NCBI GenBank assembly: GCA_003155465.1
Contig: PMCR01000318.1
Coordinates: forward strand, 1-7,976
Length of the DNA stretch: 7,976 nt
Source: Myxococcales bacterium
Lineage (GTDB): Bacteria; Myxococcota; Polyangia; Fen-1088
Direction of reading: 5' to 3'
Part shown: piece by piece, positions 1-7,389 of the stretch
How the letters are laid out: each line of letters starts with the position of its first letter
Numbering within the stretch: the stretch's first letter is position 1
Translations under genes and position numbers: made by a program
Notes under the pieces: model-generated
What the model saw: only the letters and a program-made list of their open reading frames with translations
Database searches by the model: none
What the model was told of the DNA's origin: nothing

Positions 1-851
1 TGCCGGCCGACCAATCCCGGCAGGTGAGCGGGATAGTATTCGATGGGTCCACCCGCGAGGCGTACGCACAGATCATCGCCTTCGATCCAACCGCCCATGA
101 CCAGCGCCCGCCGGGTCGAGATGAGCACGCAGTGACTGCGAATTCCCTTGGCCGCCGCCTCGACCAACGGATCATCCATGTTGAGGACAGCAAAGTCCGC
201 CGGGGCTTGCGCGGCAAAGAGGCGCGCCTTGGTCGCCACATAGGCATCGAGGCTCGGGTGGCGATCCAGGTGGTCAGGCGTGATGTTGAGCAGGACCGCC
301 ACCTGCGGGCGGAACGACTCGACGGTTTCGAGCTGGAAACTCGACACCTCGAGCACACACGCGCCGCCCTGCTCGGCGGCGGGTGTGCCCACGGCTTCGG
401 CGAAAGGAACGCCCAGATTGCCACCCACGAAGGTGGGGCGTCCATTGGCAGCAAGGATGGCCCCGCACAAACTCGTGGTGGTGGACTTGCCGTTGGTCCC
501 GGTGATGGCGACCACGGGTGCGTCCACGAACCATGACGCCAGCTCCAGCTCGCCGGTGATCGTGGTGCCTCGCTGGCGCGCGGCCTCCACTTCGGGCAAG
601 GGGGGCACGCCGGGCGACAACACGATGAGATCGGCGGCGAGGAAGGTCTCGGCCCGATGCCCGCCCAATTCCTGGTTGGTCATGGGCGGCAACTGTGCCA
701 GGGCTGCGCCGAGCGCCTCGGCCGGCTGCTTGTCGGTGACGGTGACCTGGGCACCGCGGGCCGCACACAAACGGGCTGCGGCGGTCCCCGAGCGTCCCAG
801 TCCCACCACGAGCACTTTCTTGCCAAGCAGGGCGCGCTGGTAAAGCTGCAT
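1..851 (-). CDS. murD: UDP-N-acetylmuramoylalanine--D-glutamate ligase MurD, C-terminal part missing
   Basis: A cytoplasmic ATP-dependent ligase that adds D-Glu to UDP-MurNAc-L-Ala. The frame is open from the ATG at 851 to the left edge, giving 283 residues; the family is usually about 440-460, so most of the C-terminal domain is outside. The N-terminal UDP-binding domain begins MQLYQRALLGKKVLVVGLGRSG with the glycine-rich turn GLGRSG (17-22), and has LSPGVP around residues 80-85. The central domain has the P-loop GTNGKSTTT (118-126, K122), GGNLGVPF, LEVSSFQLE, and NITPDHLDRH (189-198) followed by K208, the expected carbamylated lysine. The last visible residues, LPGLVGR, lead into the usual GxHN block. 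The frame shows no interruption. The ATG overlaps the mraY TGA by one base, with GAAGG seven bases upstream. Position after mraY fits the standard dcw order. Confidence 0.95.
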   Translation of the reverse strand, partial: MQLYQRALLGKKVLVVGLGRSGTAAARLCAARGAQVTVTDKQPAEALGAALAQLPPMTNQELGGHRAETFLAADLIVLSPGVPPLPEVEAARQRGTTITGELELASWFVDAPVVAITGTNGKSTTTSLCGAILAANGRPTFVGGNLGVPFAEAVGTPAAEQGGACVLEVSSFQLETVESFRPQVAVLLNITPDHLDRHPSLDAYVATKARLFAAQAPADFAVLNMDDPLVEAAAKGIRSHCVLISTRRALVMGGWIEGDDLCVRLAGGPIEYYPAHLPGLVGR

Positions 852-1966
852 CAACGAACCTTCAGGGTCAGGAGGAGTCCCAGTACGGCGCAGGAAAAGG
901 AGACGATCCAAAAGCGCACCACGATGCGCGACTCGGGCCAACCCATTTTTTCGAAATGGTGGTGGATGGGTGCCATCAAGAAGATGCGCTTCCCCGTGGC
1001 CTTGAAATAGCCAACCTGGATGACGTCGGAGAACAGCTCCACCACGAAGACACCGGCGATAACGGGCAGCGACAGCTCGGTCTTGGTGGCCAGCGCGACA
1101 AAGCCAATCGCCCCGCCCAGAGCCAGCGCGCCCACGTCGCCCATGAAGACCTGGGCCGGATGGGTGTTGTACCAAAGGAATCCGATGCTGGCGCCGACGA
1201 TGGCCCCGCAGAAGACCGTCAGCTCCCCGGCGCCGCGCACATGCGCCATGCCCAGGTAGTGGGCAATGTTGAAACCCGCCAAGGTCTGGCCGGCGGCATA
1301 GCTCAACAACATGTAGGTGAAGGTGCAGGCGATCACCGGGCCAATGGCCAATCCGTCGAGCCCATCAGTCAGATTGACCGCGTTGGATGTGCCCATCACC
1401 ACCACGACCAGGCCGAACAGGGCATAGGCCAGCCCAGGAATGATCGGGGAATGGCGCTCGAAGTTGAGCAGCGGGACCGCCAGATGAAGTCGCACCGACG
1501 GATCCAGGGCATCGCCATAGAACAGCCATCCCACCGCCACGGCCCCCACCAGGAATTGGACCAGCAGCTTGATCTTGCCGGGCACCCCGCGCTTGTTCCT
1601 TCTTGTGATCTTCAAGTAGTCGTCAACGAAACCCAGCGCGCCGTAGCCCACGGTCACGAACAGCGCCGGCCACACCAGCGGACTTGTAAGGTCGCACCAC
1701 AGTACTGTCCCGGTGACCAAAGCCATTATGATGAGGGCACCGCCCATGGTCGGCGTGCCCTGTTTGACCGCATGGGTGGCGGGGCCGTCGTCGCGGATGA
1801 TCTCGCCCAACTGTCGCTCGCGGGCGCGGCGAATGAACCAGGGCGCGAGAGCGAACGTGATGAGCAGCGAAGTCATGGTCGCCAACATGGTCCGCGTCGA
1901 GACGTAGCGAAATAGGTTGAGGAACCCGAAGTCGCCGCGCAGTTGTACAAAGAGATGAAACAGCAT
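851..1966 (-). CDS. mraY: Phospho-N-acetylmuramoyl-pentapeptide-transferase MraY
   Basis: A polytopic inner-membrane enzyme of 371 residues (E. coli 360) that transfers phospho-MurNAc-pentapeptide from UDP to undecaprenyl phosphate, giving lipid I. It has many hydrophobic segments consistent with the usual ten helices; the first lies at about 26-46. Family motifs in order: KQGTPTMGGALI (68-79), the metal and active-site region FVDDYLK (113-119, D115 and D116), SNAVNLTDGLDGLA (194-207), FMGDVGALALGG (274-285, D277) and APIHHHFEKMGWPE (332-345, with H335-H337). All catalytic residues known from MraY are present. The N-terminal pattern LFRYVSTRT resembles proteobacterial MraY. The ATG start lies 3 bases after the murF TAG in the same frame; only a weak AAGAAG-like ribosome site about ten bases upstream is visible, so it may rely on coupling. 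The TGA shares one base with the murD ATG (TGATG). Confidence 0.98.
   Translation of the reverse strand: MLFHLFVQLRGDFGFLNLFRYVSTRTMLATMTSLLITFALAPWFIRRARERQLGEIIRDDGPATHAVKQGTPTMGGALIIMALVTGTVLWCDLTSPLVWPALFVTVGYGALGFVDDYLKITRRNKRGVPGKIKLLVQFLVGAVAVGWLFYGDALDPSVRLHLAVPLLNFERHSPIIPGLAYALFGLVVVVMGTSNAVNLTDGLDGLAIGPVIACTFTYMLLSYAAGQTLAGFNIAHYLGMAHVRGAGELTVFCGAIVGASIGFLWYNTHPAQVFMGDVGALALGGAIGFVALATKTELSLPVIAGVFVVELFSDVIQVGYFKATGKRIFLMAPIHHHFEKMGWPESRIVVRFWIVSFSCAVLGLLLTLKVR
859..863 (-). promoter_or_regulatory. Ribosome binding site of murD
   Basis: The minus strand reads GAAGG seven bases before the murD ATG at 851, inside the end of mraY. Together with the TGATG overlap it supports this start and suggests termination-reinitiation coupling to mraY. 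Confidence 0.6.
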
Positions 1967-1969
1967 GAG

Positions 1970-3391
1970 CTAGAGCTTCTTTCGCAAGGCCTCTACCGCG
2001 CGTTCGAGACGCATGCCACGTGAAGCCTTCACCAAGATCCAGTCGCCCGGCGCAGACCAGGTCGACACCGCTTGCGCGGCTGTTTCCGGATCGTCGAAGG
2101 CCATCGCACGGCTGGCCAGCATGCCGGCTGCGGTCGCGCCTTCCGCAATCCTTGCGCCGAGCGAGCCCACGACCGCCAAGCCGTGCAGGCCGATCTCGGC
2201 CGCCTCTTTGCCGATGGCCTGGTGCAAGGCCGCGGCTGTCTCGCCCAGTTCCAGCATGTCGCCCAGGACGGCGAAGGCTCGACCGAACCGGCCTGCTGAT
2301 CCCACCAGCGTGCGCAAGGCGGCAGACATCGAGGTCGGGTTGGCGTTGTAGCAATCGTCCAGCACGGTGCGCCCACCCAGCGAGAGCACATGCGACCTGT
2401 GCGGCGGAAGGGTCGCGTGCTCCAGGGCGGTCGCCGCCGGCAAGAGCGGAACCCCAAGCGCGTGTGACACGGCCAGTGCCGCCGCAGCGTTGCGTGCATT
2501 GTGCTCGCCTGCCAGGGGCAGGCGCACCACCACCGGTTCATGCCCGACTGACAGGCGAACCAGCGAGCCTGCCGCGCCGGCGGGGATGAAATCCATGATC
2601 CTCACAAAGGCTGAAGCAGAGACGCCGGCGAAACCGAAGCGTCGCTTGCGCGCCTCGGGCAACATGGCTGCCTCGGGTTCGAGGCGGGGTTCGTCGACGG
2701 GTAGTACGGCAATTCCGTCAGGAGCAAGGCCGGCAAAGATCTCGCCCTTGGCTCGCGCCACCGCCTCGATCGAGCCCAACCGCCCCAAATGCGCCGCAGC
2801 CACGTTGGTTACCACCGCGACCTGGGGCTCGGCGATGCGAGCCAGGTACGCGATCTCGCCCGGCGCTCTCATGGCCATTTCCAGCACCCAGAAGTCTTCC
2901 TTGCCGGTTGCTTCCAGTACGGTGAGAGGCAGTCCCACGTCGGTGTTCAGGTTGCCCTGGGTGCGCAGCACCCGACCCGCAGGGCAGAGCGCCGCTGCAA
3001 TGAACTCCTTGGTCGTGGTCTTTCCGTTGGAGCCGGTGACGCCCACGACGCGGCCCCGGTACTGCTTGCGCACGGCTGCCGCCAAGTCTCCCAGCGCCCT
3101 GCGCGGATCAGCCACGCCGATCACCGGAATCTCGCCGCAACCGGGCGGCACGCCGCGCCCCGCGGCCACCACAACCGCGGCGGCCCCGGCCTCCACTGCG
3201 GCAGCGCAGAAGTCGAAGCCATCGACCCGCTCACCGGGAAGCGCGAAGAAGAGACGACCGGGCTTCACCTCGCGACTGTCGCTGGCAGCCCCGATGAAGG
3301 AGGCCCTGCTCAGCGCGGCCGGCTCGCCGACAGCGATTCCGCCCATGGCTTTGCAGGCGAACGCCAGGGTCCGCTTCGCCGGTTTGCTCAC
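1970..3391 (-). CDS. murF: UDP-N-acetylmuramoyl-tripeptide--D-alanyl-D-alanine ligase MurF
   Basis: A cytoplasmic ATP-dependent ligase of 473 residues (E. coli 452) that adds the D-Ala-D-Ala dipeptide to UDP-MurNAc-tripeptide, the last cytoplasmic peptide step. The N-terminal domain has DSREVKPGRLFFALPGE (38-54), clearly paralogous to the matching block of MurE. The central domain has the P-loop GVTGSNGKTTTKEF (117-130, K124), QGNLNTDVGLPLT (145-157), EMAMR (171-175) and AKGEIF (214-219). The C-terminal region has GEHNARNAAAALA (295-307), DDCYNANPTSM (345-355), LGDMLELGE (376-384) and KASRGMRLE (455-463). All expected motifs are present. The start is GTG at 3391, overlapping the murE TGA as GTGA, with GGAGG six bases upstream. 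The TAG stop lies 3 bases before mraY, in the same frame, so coupled translation from murE through mraY is likely. Confidence 0.97.
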   Translation of the reverse strand: MSKPAKRTLAFACKAMGGIAVGEPAALSRASFIGAASDSREVKPGRLFFALPGERVDGFDFCAAAVEAGAAAVVVAAGRGVPPGCGEIPVIGVADPRRALGDLAAAVRKQYRGRVVGVTGSNGKTTTKEFIAAALCPAGRVLRTQGNLNTDVGLPLTVLEATGKEDFWVLEMAMRAPGEIAYLARIAEPQVAVVTNVAAAHLGRLGSIEAVARAKGEIFAGLAPDGIAVLPVDEPRLEPEAAMLPEARKRRFGFAGVSASAFVRIMDFIPAGAAGSLVRLSVGHEPVVVRLPLAGEHNARNAAAALAVSHALGVPLLPAATALEHATLPPHRSHVLSLGGRTVLDDCYNANPTSMSAALRTLVGSAGRFGRAFAVLGDMLELGETAAALHQAIGKEAAEIGLHGLAVVGSLGARIAEGATAAGMLASRAMAFDDPETAAQAVSTWSAPGDWILVKASRGMRLERAVEALRKKL

Positions 3392-4926
3392 GCGGCACCT
3401 CCGGGCGACACGCGACCGCCGCGGGCCGCGAACGCAGCCGCCGCAACCTCGCGGTCATCGAAGTGGATCTTCCGCGAGCCCAGGATCTGGTAATCCTCGT
3501 GGCCCTTACCCGCAATCAGCAGCATGTCACCCGGCCGCGCGAGAGCTACGCCGAGCTCGATGGCCACCCGGCGGTCGGCCTCCACGTGGTACCCGGACAG
3601 TCCCTGGCGCAGTTCAGAGGCTGTCCGACGAACGATGCCGGTCTTCTCCACGCCCGCAACAATCATGTCGATGATGACGGCCGGGGCTTCGGTGCGCGGG
3701 TTGTCCGAGGTCACCACCACCACATCGGCACGCTCGGCAGCGGCTTGGCCCATGCGCGGCCGCTTGCCCTGGTCGCGGTCGCCGCCACACCCGAACACGA
3801 CCAGGATGCGGCCCGTGCCGAGCGGTCGCAGTACATCGAGCGCCCGTTCCAGGGCGTCCGGCGTGTGCGCATAGTCGACCAGGCACAGTACTCCCGCTGC
3901 ATTGGCCACCCGCTGCAGGCGGCCCGGAACCCCCTGCACCCGGGCCAAACCAGTGGCGATGGCATTGCGGTCAATGCCGTGGGCCAGCGCCATACCGATG
4001 GCCAAGAGGAGGTTGGACAGGTTGAAATCGCCCACGAGGGGTGAGGTGATCTCCAGCGGCCCCGATGGCGTGGCCAGCTTCAAGCTGGTCCCGTCGATTC
4101 CCAGCCGGCGGTCGACCACGGCCACGTCAGCACCGCGCGGCTGCCGGGTCAGGGTCAGCGCCGGGCCGCGCACTTCTGGGCGCATGGCAAGGCCCGCGTC
4201 GTCGTCGGCGAAAAGCACGGCGACGCCGTTTTCAGCCGAGAGCAACTCGCGGAAGAGAATCGCCTTGGCCGCCCGGTAGCGTTCCATGGTGCCGTGGTAG
4301 TCGAGGTGGTCCTGGGTGATGTTGGACAGACCCGCCACGCGGAAGCCGCAACCATGCAGCCGCCCCTGGTCGAGGGCGATGGACGACGCCTCCAGCACCA
4401 CGTCCGAGCAGCCATCGTTCTTCATCTGGGAAAAGAGCGAATGCAGTTGCAGTGCGCCGGGCGTGGTGAGCGGCGCCTCCTGTGTCCTGCGGCCAGAACG
4501 GTAGCCAACCGTCCCGATCACGCCGGGCTGGCGGCCGGCTGCGGCCAGAATCGCCTCCAGCAAGTACGTGGTCGTGGTCTTGCCGTTGGTGCCGGTCACG
4601 GCGCTGAGGGTCAGAGCCTGCGCCGCCTGGTAGCGATTGGCGGCCACCATGCTGAGTGCCAGCCGAACGTTGCGCACGACGACCAGCGCGATCGCGTCCT
4701 GCAGCGCAGCGCCGCTCTCGTCGGTGAGAATGGCTGCCGCTCCCCTGGCTTTCGCGTCGTCAATGAAGCGCCGGCCATCGAGCTTGGTTCCCGGGACCGC
4801 GACGAAGAGATCCCCTGGCTGCACCAGGCGAGAGTCGTCGCGCACTTCGCGGACCAGAACTTTTCCGTCACCCGACGCGAAGCGCGCGTCTGATACTCCC
4901 TGCAACAGATCCGATAGCTGCAGCAA
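3388..4926 (-). CDS. murE: UDP-N-acetylmuramoyl-L-alanyl-D-glutamate--2,6-diaminopimelate ligase MurE
   Basis: A cytoplasmic ATP-dependent ligase of 512 residues (E. coli 495) that adds the third peptide residue to UDP-MurNAc-L-Ala-D-Glu. The N-terminal UDP-binding domain (about 1-100) carries DSRLVQPGDLFVAVPG (31-46). The central ATPase domain has the P-loop GTNGKTTTT (112-120, K116), TTPGALQLH (154-162) and SNITQDHLDYHGTMERY (201-217), followed by K221, the likely carbamylated lysine. The C-terminal domain has DYAHTPDALE (351-360), GCGGDRDQGKRP (379-390), DNPRTE (408-413) and GKGHEDYQ (473-480). The Arg in DNPR, with the GxxxE of GKGHE, is the signature of meso-diaminopimelate enzymes, unlike the lysine-type motif. 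The start is TTG at 4926: an in-frame TGA (the ftsI stop, 4932-4930) prevents any earlier start, the protein begins at the expected place, and GGAGG lies 7 bases upstream. The stop overlaps murF as GTGA. Confidence 0.97.
   Translation of the reverse strand: MLQLSDLLQGVSDARFASGDGKVLVREVRDDSRLVQPGDLFVAVPGTKLDGRRFIDDAKARGAAAILTDESGAALQDAIALVVVRNVRLALSMVAANRYQAAQALTLSAVTGTNGKTTTTYLLEAILAAAGRQPGVIGTVGYRSGRRTQEAPLTTPGALQLHSLFSQMKNDGCSDVVLEASSIALDQGRLHGCGFRVAGLSNITQDHLDYHGTMERYRAAKAILFRELLSAENGVAVLFADDDAGLAMRPEVRGPALTLTRQPRGADVAVVDRRLGIDGTSLKLATPSGPLEITSPLVGDFNLSNLLLAIGMALAHGIDRNAIATGLARVQGVPGRLQRVANAAGVLCLVDYAHTPDALERALDVLRPLGTGRILVVFGCGGDRDQGKRPRMGQAAAERADVVVVTSDNPRTEAPAVIIDMIVAGVEKTGIVRRTASELRQGLSGYHVEADRRVAIELGVALARPGDMLLIAGKGHEDYQILGSRKIHFDDREVAAAAFAARGGRVSPGGAA
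3398..3402 (-). promoter_or_regulatory. Ribosome binding site of murF
   Basis: The minus strand reads GGAGG (followed by T) six bases before the GTG at 3391, within the final codons of murE. This strong site supports the GTG as the murF start and suggests that murF can load ribosomes itself as well as through the 4-base GTGA overlap. Confidence 0.75.
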
Positions 4927-4929
4927 GGC

Positions 4930-7020
4930 TCATCCTCCGCTTCGGAACGAAACCCGACAAGGCATGCCCCGCACGCCGAGGCCGGGAGCCGGAGTCTGCG
5001 TGGCAGCTATTCCACTGCCCGCGGGCACAAGCTCGATCCCCGCCCGTCGCGCGGCTCGGACAGCCTGGCCCAAGGTCATGCCAACGAAATCTGGAATGGT
5101 GGCGTCGAGCTGGCGCTCGGCTGTGGGCGGCCCGTCGATCACAGGGTCGTCCTGCTCCTCGCTTGAGGCGAGATCGGGCCCCTCGTCATCCTGCGTTTCG
5201 CCCACCGACGCCACGGGTTGGTCGACACCCAGACCTTCCACCTCGTTGGTGTCGGGTTCGTCCTGCCGAGCCGCCCCGATCTTCGTGTCGCTCTTCCTTC
5301 TCGACCGAACGGCGCTTGCGACCACCGAGGTCGACGGCGGAACGCCCAGGTAACGCAGGGTTGCCTCGGCAATCTCCTTGAACACCGGAGCGGCGACCAC
5401 GCCGCCGTAGTGCACGCCGTGCGGCTCATCGACCATGACGGCGATGACCACGCGCGGGTTGTCGGCCGGCACGATCCCCACGAAGGCAGCCAGGTACTTG
5501 CTGGGATCATAGCGGCCGTTGCTGACCTTCTGGGCAGTGCCGGTCTTGCCTGCCACGGGATAGCCCGGGATCGCCGCCAGCTTGGCGGTCCCGTCCTCGG
5601 TCACGCCCTGCATGATGGTCAGCATGGTGCGCGCCGTGCTTTCGGAAAGCACGCGAGCTTCGGGCCGCGCGTCCGCGGACTGGGGCACGGGTTCACTGCG
5701 ACCGTCGGCGTTGACGAAGCGAACCGCCAGCTTGGGCGGGTGATAGACGCCGCCTGATGCGATGGCAGCGTAGGCTGTCGCCATCTGCAGGGGCGTGACG
5801 GTCAGACCCTGGCCGAATGCGTGAGTGGCCAGCTCGATCTCACCCCAGTGCGAAACCGGTCGCACGGTTCCTCGTCGCTCGCCCGGCAGGCCAACCCCGG
5901 TCGGACGACCGAAGCCCAGCCGGTCAATGGCGCGAGCCAGGGTTTCCCTGCCGATGCGGCGGGCGATCTTCACGGTGCCGATGTTGCTTGAGTACTTGAA
6001 GACCTCGGCCGCGGTCAGCATCCCTTTGGGGTGGTCGTCGCGGATGTGGTACTTGCCCACCTGCATCTGACCCATGAGGCAGTCGAAGCGATCTTCCGGC
6101 CTAAGCTTGCCCGCGTCGAAGGCGGCCGAGAAGGTCACCGTTTTCATGATGGACCCGGGCTCGTAGGCGTCGGCGATGGCCCGGTTGCGTGCGCCCCGCT
6201 CCGCCGCGTCACTGGGACTGTTGGGGTTGTAGCCGGGCACGCTGGCCATGGCCAGGATCTCGCCGGTGTGCGGATCCATCATGACCGACGTGGCCGCCTT
6301 GGCGTTGTGTTTCCTGACCGCTTCTTCAAGAGCCCGTTCGGTCAGGTAGGTCAAGTACTTGTCCAGGGTCAGCACCAGATCTTTGCCCGCACTGGCGGAC
6401 GCATCGACCGTGCCCTCCATGAGCAAGTCCCGGCCCAGCCGGTCGCGCATGCCGGTGACTTCCATCCCGCTGCCGTGCAGGGCCTCGTCATAAGCCAGCT
6501 CGACGCCCTCCAGGCCGTGGCCCTCAAGGCCCGCGTGGCCGATCACGGTCGAAGCCAGCTCGCCGTTGGGATACACGCGTCTGGGCTCCTTGCGCACGCT
6601 GACCCCTGGCAAGCCCAGGGCCAAGGCAGCCGCGCTCTCTTCGGGCGACACCCGCCGCTTGACCCAGGCGAAGTACTGCATTTTCTTGGCCGCAAGCGAC
6701 TTGTCGAGCTCAGATGGGTCCAGGTGCACCGCCTTGGCCAGGCGGGAAACCGCGTCGGCCGCGAAGGCGATCTGGCGCGGGTTGCAGAACACCGAATCCA
6801 GATCAGCCGTGGAAGCCAGCTCGGCCCCGCGTCGGTCCAGGATGCGGCCTCGACGAGGCGCGATCTCGACCTCACGAAGGTAGTTGTTCTCGGCCCACTC
6901 CCGCAGCTGTCCGGCTTCGCGAACCTGGAGTTGGAGTGCGCGACGGCCCACCAAAGAAGCAAGTCCGAGCAGCACCAGCCCGCACAGGACGATGCGCACG
7001 CGTGTCCAGCGAGTCGGCAT
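4930..7020 (-). CDS. ftsI: Septal class B penicillin-binding protein (FtsI/PBP3 type) with C-terminal PASTA domain
   Basis: A 696-residue peptidoglycan D,D-transpeptidase that cross-links new septal wall in the periplasm, anchored in the inner membrane. Features in order: short basic N-terminus and one membrane segment (about 8-25); RRGRILDRRG (56-65), typical of the start of the class B N-terminal domain; dimerisation/pedestal domain to about 215; transpeptidase domain about 240-560 with catalytic SIMK (S290, K293), SSN (S344-N346) and KTGT (492-495). All three active-site motifs are intact. Residues 571-580 are basic; 586-640 are strongly acidic (18 Asp/Glu, one Arg); a single PASTA domain fills about 641-696, with TQTPAPG at 675-681. 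E. coli FtsI (588 residues) has no PASTA domain; SpoVD and many deltaproteobacterial and Gram-positive homologues do. The position after ftsL and before murE supports the septal, rather than elongation, role. ATG start lies 3 bases after the ftsL TAG, in the same frame. Confidence 0.95.
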   Translation of the reverse strand: MPTRWTRVRIVLCGLVLLGLASLVGRRALQLQVREAGQLREWAENNYLREVEIAPRRGRILDRRGAELASTADLDSVFCNPRQIAFAADAVSRLAKAVHLDPSELDKSLAAKKMQYFAWVKRRVSPEESAAALALGLPGVSVRKEPRRVYPNGELASTVIGHAGLEGHGLEGVELAYDEALHGSGMEVTGMRDRLGRDLLMEGTVDASASAGKDLVLTLDKYLTYLTERALEEAVRKHNAKAATSVMMDPHTGEILAMASVPGYNPNSPSDAAERGARNRAIADAYEPGSIMKTVTFSAAFDAGKLRPEDRFDCLMGQMQVGKYHIRDDHPKGMLTAAEVFKYSSNIGTVKIARRIGRETLARAIDRLGFGRPTGVGLPGERRGTVRPVSHWGEIELATHAFGQGLTVTPLQMATAYAAIASGGVYHPPKLAVRFVNADGRSEPVPQSADARPEARVLSESTARTMLTIMQGVTEDGTAKLAAIPGYPVAGKTGTAQKVSNGRYDPSKYLAAFVGIVPADNPRVVIAVMVDEPHGVHYGGVVAAPVFKEIAEATLRYLGVPPSTSVVASAVRSRRKSDTKIGAARQDEPDTNEVEGLGVDQPVASVGETQDDEGPDLASSEEQDDPVIDGPPTAERQLDATIPDFVGMTLGQAVRAARRAGIELVPAGSGIAATQTPAPGLGVRGMPCRVSFRSGG
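4934..4938 (-). promoter_or_regulatory. Ribosome binding site of murE
   Basis: The minus strand reads GGAGG here, inside the last codons of ftsI, 7 bases before the TTG at 4926. It is a near-perfect Shine-Dalgarno sequence at good spacing and decides for the TTG start. An ATG at 4933-4931, overlapping the ftsI TGA as ATGA, directly follows GGAGG with no spacer and is in the wrong frame for MurE. Confidence 0.75.
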
Positions 7021-7023
7021 GCC

Positions 7024-7389
7024 CTAGTGCATTCCCTTCCCAAGCACCGTGTTTCCAACCTGCCGGATGTTCTCCGGAGCGGGCGGCCGCATGCCCAGCT
7101 CGTCCCGCGCCCTGGAGGTCACCTTCCCCGGATCCTTCAACATCCCGATCTCGATTTCGAGATGACGCCGCTGCTCATCAAGCTCGCGGCGAATTCGTTC
7201 CGCCTCGCCGAGCGCCAGCGCGACCTCCAGACGTTTTGCGTGCACGGCCACGTGACCGAGAGCGGCAAGCGTCAGGCCGAGCACGACGAAGCCGATCACC
7301 GCAAGGCTGGCGCGCTGTCTGCGCCGACCAGGATCCAGCAGGGTGGGTACGTTCTGGCGCCGGGCGCCAGGAGGAAGCGCCGCTTTCAT
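7024..7389 (-). CDS. ftsL: Cell division protein FtsL (FtsL-like)
   Basis: A small bitopic membrane protein of 121 residues with the FtsL plan: a basic cytoplasmic N-terminus (RRR around 22-24, R26), one transmembrane segment at about 28-49, then a charged heptad-like stretch at about 52-86 that should form a periplasmic coiled coil. It ends in DPGKVTSRARDELGM (86-100), which matches the usual FtsL pattern of a short 'Ar..LGM' block after the coil. In known systems FtsL pairs with FtsB, binds FtsQ and helps activate FtsWI at the septum. Primary sequence in this family is poorly conserved, so the call rests on topology, size and position between rsmH and the septal PBP gene. The ATG start overlaps the rsmH stop by 4 bases, with an AAAGG about 8 bases upstream. 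The TAG stop lies 3 bases before ftsI and in the same frame. Confidence 0.9.
   Translation of the reverse strand: MKAALPPGARRQNVPTLLDPGRRRQRASLAVIGFVVLGLTLAALGHVAVHAKRLEVALALGEAERIRRELDEQRRHLEIEIGMLKDPGKVTSRARDELGMRPPAPENIRQVGNTVLGKGMH

Noticed and set aside
1..60. Possible truncated or broken murD.
   Set aside because: The frame is open and conserved up to base 1 and stops just before the expected GxHN block, so the truncation is due to the window limit.
956..1915. A 319-codon plus-strand open frame opposite mraY.
   Set aside because: Its His/Gln/Gly/Arg-rich product mirrors the hydrophobic codons of mraY on the other strand; no domain and no convincing ribosome site.
1967..1990. Possible promoter or terminator between murF and mraY.
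   Set aside because: Only 3 bases separate the genes, and no hairpin with a T-run or convincing -35/-10 pair was seen; the same holds for the other junctions.
2367..3674. A 435-codon plus-strand open frame opposite murF and the end of murE.
   Set aside because: Antisense to motif-complete Mur ligase genes, rich in Ala, Arg, Pro and Ser with no recognisable domain; a compositional shadow.
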